Assembly: GCA_963742925.1 (NCBI GenBank)
Contig: CAVUNV010000009.1
Coordinates: 62,001-126,000, forward strand
Direction of reading: 5' to 3'
Length of the DNA stretch: 64,000 nucleotides
From: PALSA-612 sp963742925
GTDB taxonomy: Bacteria > Actinomycetota > Thermoleophilia > Gaiellales > Gaiellaceae
The number at the start of each line of letters is the position of its first letter. Within the stretch, counting starts at the first letter, position 1. The notes beneath the pieces are model-generated. The model did not search any database. It worked only from the letters and a program-made list of their open reading frames with translations, and was not told where the DNA came from. This document shows positions 27,290 through 37,682 of the stretch, one piece after another. Position numbers and translations under genes: made by a program.

Positions 27290-28414
27290 TCAACCGGCCG
27301 CCGCAGGAAGAAGCTCGTCGAGCGGCCGGTAGTCGAGGCCGTGTGCGTCGGCGACCGCCTGGTAGGTCACGCTGCCGCCCAGCACGTTGACGCCGCGCGC
27401 CAGCGAGCGATCCCGGGTCACCGCCTGGGCCAGCCCCTGGTCCGCGATCGCCTCTACGAACGGGAGCGTGACATTCGTCAGCGCCTTCGTCGACGTGATC
27501 GGCACGGCACCTGGCATGTTCGCGACGCAGTAGTGGACGACCCCGTCGACGACATAGATGGGGTCACTGTGCGTCGTCGGCCGTGAGGTCTCGGTGCAGC
27601 CGCCCTGGTCGATGGCGACGTCCACGATCACGGAGCCCGGCTTCATCACGCCGAGCATCTCGCGCGTGACGAGCTTCGGCGCCCTCGCCCCGGGGATCAG
27701 CACAGCGCCGACAACGAGGTCGGCGTCCGCGATCGCCTCCTCCAGCTCGAGCTTCGTGGACATGGCAAGGGTGATCCGGCCGGCCAGCATCGTCTCGAGC
27801 TCGCGCATCCGCTCGACGGACTTGTCCAGGACCCAAACGTCCGCCTTCATGCCGACCGCCACGAGTGCCGCGTTGTAGCCGACGATGCCTCCGCCCAGGA
27901 CTACGACCTTGGCCGGCGGGACGCCGGGGACACCTCCGAGGAGGATGCCGCGCCCGCCCTGCGACTTCTCCAGCGTCCACGCTCCCATCTGTGTGGCGAG
28001 CCGTCCGGCGACCTCGCTCATCGGGGCGAGGAGCGGCAGCCGCCCGTTGTCGAGCTCCACCGTCTCGTAGGCGACGGCGGCGATGCCGCTGTCGGCGAGG
28101 GCACGGGTCAGCGGTTCGTCGGCCGCGAGGTGGAGATAGGTGAACAGAATGAGGTCGGAGCGCAGCCGCCCGTACTCGCTCTCGATCGGCTCCTTGACCT
28201 TGAGCAGCAGGTCGGAGCGATCCCAGACCTCGCCGACGGAGACGATGCGCGCGCCGGCCGCCTCGTAGGCGTCGTTCGGGAACGCGCTTCCCTCGCCCGC
28301 CTCGTCCTCGACCAGCACTTCGTGGCCGCGGTGGGTCAGCTCGAGCGCGCCGGCCGGGGTCAGCGCGACGCGGTACTCGTCCGACTTGATCTCCTTGGCG
28401 ACACCGATCCTCAT
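27290..28414 (-). CDS. ald: Alanine dehydrogenase
   Basis: 374 residues from ATG 28414. MRIGVAKEIKSDEYRVALTP is the conserved start (Arg15-type pyruvate site and Lys), followed by LFTYLHLAAD, the NAD-binding VVLGGGIVGYNAALVAVGMKADVWVLD and the C-terminal AVTRDRSLARGVNVLGGSVT. It reversibly deaminates L-alanine to pyruvate with NAD, linking nitrogen and central carbon. Stand-alone. Confidence 0.95.
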   Translation of the reverse strand: MRIGVAKEIKSDEYRVALTPAGALELTHRGHEVLVEDEAGEGSAFPNDAYEAAGARIVSVGEVWDRSDLLLKVKEPIESEYGRLRSDLILFTYLHLAADEPLTRALADSGIAAVAYETVELDNGRLPLLAPMSEVAGRLATQMGAWTLEKSQGGRGILLGGVPGVPPAKVVVLGGGIVGYNAALVAVGMKADVWVLDKSVERMRELETMLAGRITLAMSTKLELEEAIADADLVVGAVLIPGARAPKLVTREMLGVMKPGSVIVDVAIDQGGCTETSRPTTHSDPIYVVDGVVHYCVANMPGAVPITSTKALTNVTLPFVEAIADQGLAQAVTRDRSLARGVNVLGGSVTYQAVADAHGLDYRPLDELLPAAAG

Positions 28415-28472
28415 GGCGGCGGCAGCTTATCTCCGCCGAGCCATGACCCGGCAAGACGGCTGGGGACAAATC

Positions 28473-28570
28473 GTCACACTTTCGGCACAGCCGCGTATCA
28501 CCTGCGTGCGAATTTCGTGGGTACGCTCACCGCGGGTGGCGGGTGGTTTCTTCCCCACCCAAGGGTGGGG
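28473..28570 (+). ncRNA. Repeated promoter-hairpin cassette, copy B (candidate small RNA)
   Basis: GTCACACTT at 28473, -10 TACGCT at 28522-28527, GGGTGGCGGGTGG from 28534, then the hairpin CCCCACCC-AA-GGGTGGGG at 28553-28570. It sits between ald and an M20-family gene, exactly the arrangement of copy A (between ppsR and another M20 gene). A + transcript would be about 37-40 nt and stop before running antisense to the peptidase. No ORF of note lies inside. Confidence 0.4.
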
Positions 28571-28612
28571 CTATGGGCGCGGGGGCGCGGGCGCGCGGGC
28601 GGACAGGGCAGG

Positions 28613-29752
28613 TCAGGAGAGGGGCTCGCGGGCCGCGTCGAGCAGGGCCAGGGTCACGTCGACCATGGCATCCAGGTCGGCGACCGCGATGTGCTCGTCC
28701 GGTGTGTGGATCTCCGTCATGCCGTTCGCGAGGTTCACGCAGGCGAGGCCTCGCTCGTTGAAGACGTTCGCATCGGCGCCGCCCCCGCTGAGCGCGAACG
28801 TCGGCGTGTAGCCGGTCCGCTCCAGCGCAGTCGTCGCGAGACGCACAGGTGCGTCGCCAGGCCGGAAACGGTAGGCGCGGTAGCTGCGGCTCGCCGTCGT
28901 CTCGACCTCGCACTCCTCGAGCGTGGCCGCGAACGCCATCGTCTCGGTCATCTCGCGCACCAGGTCGGCCAGCTTCTCCTCGTCGTGGCTCCGGGCCTCG
29001 GCGCGGAACGAGCAACGCTCGGGGACGATGTTGCGCGCCGTGCCTCCTTCGATCACGCCGACGTTGGCCGAGGTCTCTTCGTCGATCCGTCCGAGCCGCA
29101 TGTCCGCGATCGCCCGCGCGGCGGCGGCGATCGCCGAGCGCCCCTCCTCCGGGTACATGCCCGCGTGGGCGGCACGGCCGTGGAACATCGCCTCGATCGC
29201 AACCGATGACGGTGCGCCGAGCACGATCTCGCCGATCGGGGCCGCCTGATCGTAGACGTACCCGATCCGGGCCCGAAGCCGCGTGTGATCGAAAGCGTAG
29301 GCGCCGACGAGCCCGACCTCCTCCTTCGGCGTGAACAGGAGCTCGAGGCCGGCGTGCGGCAGGCCGTCCTCGACCACACGCCGGGCCGCTTCGAGCATCA
29401 CGGCGACGGCCGCCTTGTCGTCGGCACCGAGAATCGTGCCGGCGGCATTTCGCACGACGCCGTCCTCGACGACCGGCTCGATCGGCCCCGTAGGCGGCAC
29501 GGTGTCCAGGTGGGCGCAGAGGAAGACGGGCGTGCCTCCGTCCGCGGTCGGCTCGAGCCGGCAGAGCAGATTCCCCATCGTCGAGGAGATCGACGGGCCG
29601 CAGCCGTCCTCGTCCACGTCGAGCCCGAGACCGCCAAGATGCTCGAGAACGCGGTCCGCGACCGGCCGCTCGGCGCCGGGCGGGCTCGCAATCGCGGCCA
29701 GCTCGCAGAAGAGATCGAGGACGGACTGTTTTCCCGCAGGCACGGCGGGCAT
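28613..29752 (-). CDS. M20 family metallopeptidase, PepT-like tripeptidase
   Basis: 379 residues from ATG 29752. PepT-like features: LFCELAAIASPPGAERPVAD, the metal site LCAHLDTVPP, ILGADDKAAVAVMLEAAR, LLFTPKEEVGLVGAYAFD (catalytic Glu) and the lid domain with FHGRAAHAGMYPEEGRSAI; the last His ligand is in GMTEIHTPDEHI. Releases N-terminal residues from tripeptides. Its start lies 24 bases beyond the pyrG stop, on the same strand. Confidence 0.9.
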   Translation of the reverse strand: MPAVPAGKQSVLDLFCELAAIASPPGAERPVADRVLEHLGGLGLDVDEDGCGPSISSTMGNLLCRLEPTADGGTPVFLCAHLDTVPPTGPIEPVVEDGVVRNAAGTILGADDKAAVAVMLEAARRVVEDGLPHAGLELLFTPKEEVGLVGAYAFDHTRLRARIGYVYDQAAPIGEIVLGAPSSVAIEAMFHGRAAHAGMYPEEGRSAIAAAARAIADMRLGRIDEETSANVGVIEGGTARNIVPERCSFRAEARSHDEEKLADLVREMTETMAFAATLEECEVETTASRSYRAYRFRPGDAPVRLATTALERTGYTPTFALSGGGADANVFNERGLACVNLANGMTEIHTPDEHIAVADLDAMVDVTLALLDAAREPLS

Positions 29753-29775
29753 CTTAGGCAGCCGCAGCGCGACCG

Positions 29776-31418
<1,643 letters not shown>

Positions 31419-31591
31419 CGCTTCGCTCCGGTGTGCTCTGGAAGGGTCGGGTGGGCGGGTCTCGACGCGAATCCGGCTGGCGCCTTCCCGTTCCCCACGG
31501 ATCTCAAGGGTAGCAGGGCGCACCTCGAGGCTGTTCTCGTGAGCCCGCCGACCACGCCACTGATCCTAGGTTCGCCGCAGGACGGCGCGGG

Positions 31592-32020
31592 TCAGAGCGT
31601 CGCGGCCGTCTGGCAGAGCGCGTGCAGCCGGGCGAGCGCCTGTTTCGGGAGCGCGCGCGGGCGGCCGAGAGCCTCCGGTCGCCAGGCGCCCTCGACGACG
31701 AGACGGGCGCGCGTGTGCTCCTCGTCGACCACCTCCAGGACGATCTCGACGGTGAGCCGCTCGGCGGTCAGGTACCACGACGCCCGAACGTACGGCTCGA
31801 CGTCGCGGACGATCAACATCCCGTTCGAGTAGGCCTTGCGGAACAGGGTCGGCTTGCTCGGCCCCACGACCTCCCATCGAGCGCCCGGCGAAAGACCGCG
31901 TCGATCGGGCCGGACGGAGCTGATCCCGGGCCACCAGTCCGACAGGTGGTACGGCTCGGTCAGGAAGCCCCAGACGTCGGCGCGCGAGGCATCGAGCTCA
32001 CGGGTCGCCTCGGCTCTCAA
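31592..32020 (-). CDS. SRPBCC (START-like) ligand-binding protein
   Basis: 142 residues, apparent TTG start three bases after the recN stop. The pattern ASRADVWGFLTEPYHLSDWWPG, PGARWEVVGP, VEPYVRASWYLTAERLTVEI and a long C-terminal helix (RPEALGRPRALPKQALARLH) is typical of polyketide-cyclase/dehydrase-like SRPBCC folds, which bind hydrophobic ligands. No catalytic assignment is possible. Last gene of the long accB-to-recN run. Confidence 0.75.
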   Translation of the reverse strand: MRAEATRELDASRADVWGFLTEPYHLSDWWPGISSVRPDRRGLSPGARWEVVGPSKPTLFRKAYSNGMLIVRDVEPYVRASWYLTAERLTVEIVLEVVDEEHTRARLVVEGAWRPEALGRPRALPKQALARLHALCQTAATL

Positions 32021-32023
32021 CGG

Positions 32024-33664
32024 TCACGACCCTTCGCCCAGCGCGGCCAGGAACTCGCGGCCGCCCAGCATCCGCTCGAGCTCGTCGCGCCGCTCCTCGT
32101 CGTTCAGCTCCTGGATGCGTGTGTGCGTCGGATCGCCCGGCACCTTCTCGACACGGAAGTGCCGGTCGGCGCGGCTGGCGATCTGCGGCAGGTGGGTGAT
32201 CGTGAGCACCTGCGCCCGCTCGCTGAGCCGCACGAGCGTCTCGGCAACCGCGTGCGCGGTCTGACCTCCGATGCCGGCGTCGATCTCGTCGAAGACCATG
32301 GTCTCCCCGCCTCCTACGGCCGCGATCGCGAGCGCGATGCGCGACAGCTCCCCACCCGAGGCCGTCTCGGCGACCGGGCCGAACGGCAGTCCGCGGTTCG
32401 GCCGGATCAGGAACGCGACCTCGTCCGCTCCGGCCGCGCCCGGGCCGTCGGCGCGCTCGCGAAGCTCGACCCGGAACTCACCCTCTCCCAGGCCGATGCC
32501 GGCGAGCTCGGCGGCCACGGCCCCCGCGAACGGCTCGGCGGCACCCTGCCGGGCGGTCGCGAGCTCTCGCGCCAGCGCGGCGACACGCTCCTCGGCGGCG
32601 GCGAGCGCCTCCGCAGCGACCGCGGCCGGATCCCGGCCTTCGCCCAGCCGCGCGAGCTCGTCCCTCGCCTCCGTACCCCGGCTGAGCAGCTCCTCGTAGC
32701 TCGAGCAGCGGTAGCGCCGCCTGGCGTCTGCGATCCGGTCGAGCTTCGACTCGACCTCCTCGACCCGGCCCGGATCGGCGTCGAGAGCGGTGAGGAAGCT
32801 GCGCAGCGCGCTTGCGACCTCGCGGAGCCGGAGCTCCACGTCGCGCAGCTCGTCACCGGCCCAGGCGAGCTCGGGCGCGAGACGCTCGACGCCGGCGACT
32901 GCCCGCTCCGCCGACGCCGTCAGGTCCGCCGCGCCTTCGCCGTCCTCCGGATCGATCGCCGCGGCAGCAGCGGAGCCCGCCTCGGCCAGCTCGCCCGTGT
33001 GCCGGAACCGCTCGCGCTCGGCCCTGAGCTCGTCCTCGAGGCCGGGCTCGAGCCCATCCGTGTCCTCGACGAGGGCCCGCAACTCGGCGAGCCTGGCCTC
33101 CGCCGAGGCGGCGTCGCGGGTCAGCTCCTCGTAGCGCCGCCTGGCCGCGACCAGCTCGCGCCAGGCGGCCCGCAGCTCGGTGCGGCGGCGCAGCTGCTCC
33201 GGCCCGGCGAAGGCGTCGAGCACGTCCAGCTGGTAGGAGGGACGTGAGAGCCGGCGCTGCTCGAACTGGCCGGACATGGCCAGCAGCCGCTCGGCCGCCC
33301 CGGCCACGTCCTCCCGGGCCGCCGAGCGACCCCAGGCGTACGCCCGGGTACGGCCGTCGCCGAAGACACGCCGCGCGATCACGAGCCCGTCCTCGTCCCC
33401 GGGCCGCAGCTCGGCCAGCGTCTCGAGCCCGTCCTCGTCGAGGAACGTGGGTGGAATGTCGAGCTCCGCCTCCACGTAGGCGTCCTCGCCGGCGAGCCCG
33501 ACGAGGCCCGCGTCGCCCTTCGTTCCGAGCAGGAGCCCGAATGCCTGCGCCAGGATGGTCTTGCCGGCCCCGGTTTCGCCGGTGATCGCGTTCAGCCCCG
33601 GCGCGAACGCGAGGTCGGCCTCGCGGATCAGGACGAGGTTGTCGATGCGCAACCGCGACAGCAT
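32024..33664 (-). CDS. recN: DNA repair ATPase RecN
   Basis: 546 residues from ATG 33664 (MLSRLRIDNLVLIREADLAF). SMC-like layout: Walker A ITGETGAGKTIL near residue 32, two long charged coiled-coil stretches, the signature TASGGELSRIALAIA and Walker B ETMVFDEIDAGIGG. It holds chromosomes together during double-strand break repair. In-frame ATG 33751 would add 29 residues, and the GGGAG before 33664 abuts the ATG, so the start is not fully certain. A 225-base gap separates it from nadK and contains a promoter-like element. Confidence 0.94.
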   Translation of the reverse strand: MLSRLRIDNLVLIREADLAFAPGLNAITGETGAGKTILAQAFGLLLGTKGDAGLVGLAGEDAYVEAELDIPPTFLDEDGLETLAELRPGDEDGLVIARRVFGDGRTRAYAWGRSAAREDVAGAAERLLAMSGQFEQRRLSRPSYQLDVLDAFAGPEQLRRRTELRAAWRELVAARRRYEELTRDAASAEARLAELRALVEDTDGLEPGLEDELRAERERFRHTGELAEAGSAAAAAIDPEDGEGAADLTASAERAVAGVERLAPELAWAGDELRDVELRLREVASALRSFLTALDADPGRVEEVESKLDRIADARRRYRCSSYEELLSRGTEARDELARLGEGRDPAAVAAEALAAAEERVAALARELATARQGAAEPFAGAVAAELAGIGLGEGEFRVELRERADGPGAAGADEVAFLIRPNRGLPFGPVAETASGGELSRIALAIAAVGGGETMVFDEIDAGIGGQTAHAVAETLVRLSERAQVLTITHLPQIASRADRHFRVEKVPGDPTHTRIQELNDEERRDELERMLGGREFLAALGEGS

Positions 33665-33788
33665 CTCCCGTGATCGTACGGCCCGCGTCGGGCCGCGGCC
33701 ATCCTCCGCGCCCGGCGTGTCCTCCGCCAGGCCGCCGCCCGCCGCAGCCATGTCCCTGGCCAGGTACCCCGACCTCCTCCCCGCTGCG

Positions 33789-33842
33789 AGCGTACCGAGA
33801 AGTTCGCGCAGCTGTGACACCGGTCCGTGTCGGAAGTGTGAC
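33789..33842 (-). promoter_or_regulatory. recN promoter element resembling cassettes A and B
   Basis: On the minus strand: GTCACACTT (33842-33834), then TGTCAC, CTGCGCGAACTTC and -10 TACGCT (33794-33789), followed by GCAGCGGGG. Cassette B has GTCACACTT, TATCAC, CTGCGTGCGAATTTC and TACGCT with one-base-different spacing. Here it points into recN with a 118-base leader. Predicted start near 33782. Confidence 0.45.
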
Positions 33843-33889
33843 GATCCGTCCACCGACCGCCAGAGTCCCGGCGCCGACGCTCTGCCGAG

Positions 33890-34753
33890 CTACGCGGTGA
33901 ACGTGTTCCGGTAGCGGTGGAAGAAGGTGACCTCGGGGAGCGTCGCGAGCAGCGTGCGTTGCTCCCCCAGCCGGACGACGGCCCGGCCCGCGGGCGGGAT
34001 CTCGCCGAGCTGCCGGCCGTCGAAGAGCACGGTGGCGGGCACGTCGGCGGTCTCGTTGGTGACGACCACGTCGAGGCCGCGGGGCACGACCATCGAGCGC
34101 GCGTGCAGCGAATGCGGTGCGATGAACGTGACGGCCAGCGCGTCGAGCCCCCAGACGAGCACCGGGCCGCCGTTCGAGAGGTTGTAGGCGGTCGAGCCGG
34201 GAGGCGTCGCGCAGATGATCCCGTCACAGGCCTGCCGGCCGAGCGACTCGCCGCCGACCGTCCACGAGAGCTCGACCATGCGCCCGACCGTGGCGCTCGC
34301 GGCGACGACGTCGTTGACCGCAGCGCGACGCTCGCCGTCGAGCTCCAGCTCGAGGGTCGGCAGCTCGATCACCTGGTGCTCGCCGGCGAACACGCGTGGG
34401 AGCTGGGCGTCGAGGTCGCTCTCGGAGATGGCGGTCAGGAAGCCGACCCGGCCGAAGTTGACCCCGATGGCGGGAATGCCGGTGCCGAGCAGCCGGCGGA
34501 GCGCCCGCAGCATCGTCCCGTCGCCCCCGAGGACGAGCACGAGGTCGGCGTCGGCGAGCTCGTGAGGCGCCTCGTGGATGTCGTGCTTGGACAGCTCGTC
34601 CTGCGGATAGACGAGCTCGACGCCCGCCTCGTGCGCCGCCGCTTCGACGCGCTCGAGCGCCGGGCCGATCGCCTCGGCGTTGCCGTGGGTGAGCACGGCG
34701 GCGCGGCGAACGGTGCTACCCGACCGCGGCGTTGATCCAGTCGGCGAGCTCAT
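33890..34753 (-). CDS. nadK: NAD kinase
   Basis: 287 residues from ATG 34753, overlapping the tlyA 3' end by 38 bases; GTG 34696 (VLTHGNAEAI) is a credible alternative that would remove a 19-residue non-conserved start. Motifs: VLVLGGDGTMLRALR (catalytic GGDGT, about 75), GVNFGRVGFLT, CDGIICATPPGSTAYNLSNGGP and the DGR of VLFDGRQLG. It makes NADP from NAD and ATP. Confidence 0.95.
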   Translation of the reverse strand: MSSPTGSTPRSGSTVRRAAVLTHGNAEAIGPALERVEAAAHEAGVELVYPQDELSKHDIHEAPHELADADLVLVLGGDGTMLRALRRLLGTGIPAIGVNFGRVGFLTAISESDLDAQLPRVFAGEHQVIELPTLELELDGERRAAVNDVVAASATVGRMVELSWTVGGESLGRQACDGIICATPPGSTAYNLSNGGPVLVWGLDALAVTFIAPHSLHARSMVVPRGLDVVVTNETADVPATVLFDGRQLGEIPPAGRAVVRLGEQRTLLATLPEVTFFHRYRNTFTA

Positions 34754-35477
34754 CGGGGTTTGCGGGGTCGTCTGCCTGGACGAGGTAGAGGAAGAACTCT
34801 CGGTTGCCCTTGGGGCCGGGCAGGCCTGAGTCTACGACCCCGGCGACCTGCGCTCCCCAGCCCGGGGCCGCAGCGGCGATCTCGCCGAGCACGCGCCGGT
34901 GCACGGCCGGGTCGCGGACGACGCCCTTCTGCGGCTCCGAGCGGCCTGCCTCGAACTGCGGCTTGACGAGCACGAGGGCGCGCCAGCCCGGCGAGGCGAG
35001 CGCGAGCGCGGGCGGCAGCGCCGTCCGCACGGAGATGAAGGAGACGTCGCAGGTGACGAAGTCGGGCGCGAACGGCAGCGCCTCGAGCTCGCGGGCGTTC
35101 GTGCGCTCGAGCACGGTCACGCGGTCGTCGCTGCGGATCCTGGGATGGAGCTGACCGTAGCCGACGTCGACAGCGATCACGCGCGCGGCTCCGCGCTGCA
35201 GCAGGCAGTCGGTGAACCCGCCGGTCGACGCGCCGACGTCCAGGCAGCTCGCTCCGGTCACGTCGACACCGAGCGCGTCGAGAGCGTTGGCGAGCTTCTC
35301 GCCGCCGCGCGAGACGAAGCGCGGCGGCCGTGCGACCGCGAGGTCCGCGTTCTCGTCGACCTGCTCGCCGGCCTTCGAGTGGCCCGGGACGAGGCCCGCG
35401 AGGACGAGCGCCTGCGCCTGCGCGCGCGACTCGGCGAGGCCGCGCTCGACGAGCAGCACGTCGAGCCGCTTCTTCAT
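34716..35477 (-). CDS. tlyA: TlyA family rRNA (cytidine-2'-O)-methyltransferase
   Basis: 253 residues; ATG 35477 overlaps the kynU stop (ATGA). The N-terminal S4-like RNA-binding domain (KRLDVLLVERGLAESRAQAQ) is followed by an FtsJ-type SAM fold: SCLDVGASTGGFTDCLLQRG and VTCDVSFISVRTALP, ending with KGNREFFLYL. TlyA methylates 16S C1409 and 23S C1920, needed for capreomycin sensitivity. A tlyA-nadK-recN order is conserved in actinobacteria. Confidence 0.94.
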   Translation of the reverse strand: MKKRLDVLLVERGLAESRAQAQALVLAGLVPGHSKAGEQVDENADLAVARPPRFVSRGGEKLANALDALGVDVTGASCLDVGASTGGFTDCLLQRGAARVIAVDVGYGQLHPRIRSDDRVTVLERTNARELEALPFAPDFVTCDVSFISVRTALPPALALASPGWRALVLVKPQFEAGRSEPQKGVVRDPAVHRRVLGEIAAAAPGWGAQVAGVVDSGLPGPKGNREFFLYLVQADDPANPDELADWINAAVG

Positions 35478-36730
35478 CCCCGGGGCTCGAGCGCGTCGAG
35501 CAGCGCCGCGGCGGCACGGCGGCAGTCGTCGTAGGTGTTGTAGAGCGGAACCGGCGCGAAGCGGAGCACGTCCGGCTCGCGGAAGTCGCACACGACGCCG
35601 TGCTCCGCGCGCAGCCGCGCGGCGAGCGAGCGGGCCCCCTCGCACGAGACCGAGAGCTGGCAGCCGCGCTCGGCCGGATCGCGAGGTGTGATCACCTCGA
35701 TCGCCCGCGACCGTGCCACCTCGTCGAGCAGCTCCTCGAGGTAGCCCGTCAGCCGCAGCGACCGGCCGCGAAGCGCCTCGAGCCCGGCACGGTCGAACTG
35801 TTCGAGCGAGGCGCGGAGCGGCGCGAAGGCGAGCACCGGCGGCGTCGACACCGCCCAGCCTTCGGCCCCCGTTCGCGGCACGAAGTCGGGCTCCATCCGG
35901 AAGCGGACCGCCGGGTCGGTCCCCCACCAGCCCGCGAGGCGCGGCAGGTCGAGCCGCCCTGCGTGCCGCTCGTGCACGAAGGCGCCGCCCGGCGCGCCCG
36001 GCCCGGCATTGACGTACTTGTAGTGGCACCAGACCGCGAAGTCGGCCCCGGCGTCGTGGATCGCCACCGGCACGTTCCCGATCGCGTGCGCGAGATCCCA
36101 TCCGGCGACGGCTCCGACGCCGTGCACCGCCGAGGTGATCGCCGCCACGTCGAGCACCCGGCCGGTCAGATAGTTGACGCCGGGCAAGAGCGCGAGCGCG
36201 AGCGTGTCTCCCTCCCGCTCCACCGCCTCGAGGACGCCCTCGAGCGGCACCCGTGCGATCGCCGCGGCCGGATCGAGCCCGTGCCACGCCGCCTGGCTCT
36301 GCACGGCATGCGAGTCCGACGGGAAGGCATCGTCCTCGATCAGGATCCGGAACCGCTCCGGACTCGGCCGGTAGAACGACGCCATCAGCAGGTGGAGGTT
36401 GACGGTGAGCGTGTTCATCACCGCGATCTCGTCCGGCGCGGCGCCCACGAGCCGCCCCACCGAGGCCCGCAGCGACCCGGCGTACTCGAGCCACGGCTCC
36501 CGGCTCTCGAACCAGCCTTCGACGCCCAGGCGCGCCCATTCGCCGAGCTCGTCCTCGACCGCCTGCCGCGCCGCGCGGGGCATGAGGCCGAGCGAGTTGC
36601 CCGCGAGGTAGGCCCACTCCGGGCGGGCGCCACCGGGCCAGGGAGGCACGCAGAACTCGTCCCGAAGCGACGGCAGCGGGTCGGCCGCCTCGAGCTCCGC
36701 CGCGCGCGCCGCGTCCAGGAGGGACGACAC
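35474..36730 (-). CDS. kynU: Kynureninase
   Basis: 418 residues, GTG 36730, three bases after the polyprenyl synthase stop. PLP fold type I: the YLAGNSLGLMPRAARQAVE start, EWARLGVEGWF, the PLP Lys in WCHYKYVNAGPGAPGGAFVH and GWWGTDPAVRFRMEPDF. It cleaves kynurenine to anthranilate and alanine, or 3-hydroxykynurenine to 3-hydroxyanthranilate. No other tryptophan-degradation gene lies in the window; coupling with tlyA and the isoprenoid gene is physical, not obviously functional. Confidence 0.92.
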   Translation of the reverse strand: MSSLLDAARAAELEAADPLPSLRDEFCVPPWPGGARPEWAYLAGNSLGLMPRAARQAVEDELGEWARLGVEGWFESREPWLEYAGSLRASVGRLVGAAPDEIAVMNTLTVNLHLLMASFYRPSPERFRILIEDDAFPSDSHAVQSQAAWHGLDPAAAIARVPLEGVLEAVEREGDTLALALLPGVNYLTGRVLDVAAITSAVHGVGAVAGWDLAHAIGNVPVAIHDAGADFAVWCHYKYVNAGPGAPGGAFVHERHAGRLDLPRLAGWWGTDPAVRFRMEPDFVPRTGAEGWAVSTPPVLAFAPLRASLEQFDRAGLEALRGRSLRLTGYLEELLDEVARSRAIEVITPRDPAERGCQLSVSCEGARSLAARLRAEHGVVCDFREPDVLRFAPVPLYNTYDDCRRAAAALLDALEPRG

Positions 36731-36733
36731 GGC

Positions 36734-37504
36734 TCAGACGGTTCGGGCCGCGAGGGCGGAGACGATCCCGTCCAGGACGGACGTGTCCGCGGCGATCGCG
36801 CCCAGCCGCTCGTGCGCCCGCTCGGCGGCCTCGTCGGCCAGCCTGCGCGCGCCGTCCGGCCCCTCGGAGACGAAGAACCCGTCCCGGTCGAGGATGTCGT
36901 CGACGACCTGGAAGAGCAGGCCGAGCTCGTCGCCGAACGCCCGCCAGGCGCCCTGCTCGGCCTCGGGAACCTGGGCCGCCCACAGGGCCATCGCGACCGA
37001 GGCCGAGAACAGGCAGCCGGTCTTCAGCCGGTGCACCGCCTCGAGGGCGGCGCCGTCGACCATCGTGTCGAGGTACTGGCCGCCGATCATCCCGAGCGTC
37101 ATCTCGGCGAGCTCGCGGGCCACGTGCGGGGACGGGTAGGAGGCCGCGAGCCGAAACGCCTCCGCGAGCAGGCCGTCGCCGGCGAGCACGGCCGTGCCCT
37201 CGCCGTACGCGGCCCAGACGCTCGGCTTGCCGCGTCGCTCCTCGTCGTCGTCGAGCGACGGCAGGTCGTCGTGGACGAGCGAGAAGTTGTGGACGAGCTC
37301 GATCGCGAGCGCCGCCGGCATCACCTGCTCGACCGAGGCGCCGCACGCCTCCCCCGTGGCGAGGCAGATCACCGGGCGGACGCGCTTGCCGCCCATCTCG
37401 AGCGCATAGCGCATCGACTCCGTCTGGCCGTTCAGCTCGGGCCAGAACGCGAACCGCTCGATCGCCTCCTCGGCGAGCGCCTTCAGCTCGTCAGGGTCGT
37501 GCAT
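36734..37504 (-). CDS. Polyprenyl (farnesyl/geranylgeranyl) diphosphate synthase
   Basis: 256 residues from ATG 37504, overlapping the XseB-like gene by 14 bases. The first Asp-rich motif is HDDLPSLDDDEERRGKPSVW and the second QVVDDILD, with KRVRPVICLA and the SLVHDDLP context of IspA-type chain-length enzymes. It condenses IPP with allylic diphosphates for quinone and wall-lipid carriers. The C-terminus is shorter than usual, so product length is not assigned. Confidence 0.9.
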   Translation of the reverse strand: MHDPDELKALAEEAIERFAFWPELNGQTESMRYALEMGGKRVRPVICLATGEACGASVEQVMPAALAIELVHNFSLVHDDLPSLDDDEERRGKPSVWAAYGEGTAVLAGDGLLAEAFRLAASYPSPHVARELAEMTLGMIGGQYLDTMVDGAALEAVHRLKTGCLFSASVAMALWAAQVPEAEQGAWRAFGDELGLLFQVVDDILDRDGFFVSEGPDGARRLADEAAERAHERLGAIAADTSVLDGIVSALAARTV

Positions 37505-37682
37505 CGGCCTCCCGGCGGGCGCGCTCGATCTCGGCGTGCGCCTCCTTTGCCAGCTCGGTGATCTCGCCGAGCAGCTCCACGGCTCTGTCCGGGTCGTCGG
37601 TCTGCTCGAGCTGCGCGCGGGCCGTCTCGAGCCGGGCCAGCAACTCCGATGCGTGATCGAGCGGATCCGGGGCTGCATTCAT
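37491..37682 (-). CDS. XseB-like small coiled-coil protein
   Basis: 63 residues; ATG 37682 overlaps the nusB stop (ATGA). One long amphipathic helix (LARLETARAQLEQTDDPDRA, LLGEITELAKEAHAEIERAR). Size, charge and position before an ispA-type gene match exonuclease VII small subunits, but no large subunit (xseA) is beside it and the XseB sequence motif is weak, so it may be a lineage-specific relative. Confidence 0.45.
   Translation of the reverse strand: MNAAPDPLDHASELLARLETARAQLEQTDDPDRAVELLGEITELAKEAHAEIERARREADARP

Noticed and set aside
29276..29760. Reading the ORF tail that joins pyrG frame to the M20 peptidase as a fusion
   Set aside because: The peptidase has its own ATG at 29752 and pyrG a restored stop at 29776; the join is only an open frame.
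33770..33810. LexA/SOS box upstream of recN
   Set aside because: CGAAC is present but the symmetric GTTCG half at four-base spacing is not; the similarity to cassettes A and B is stronger.
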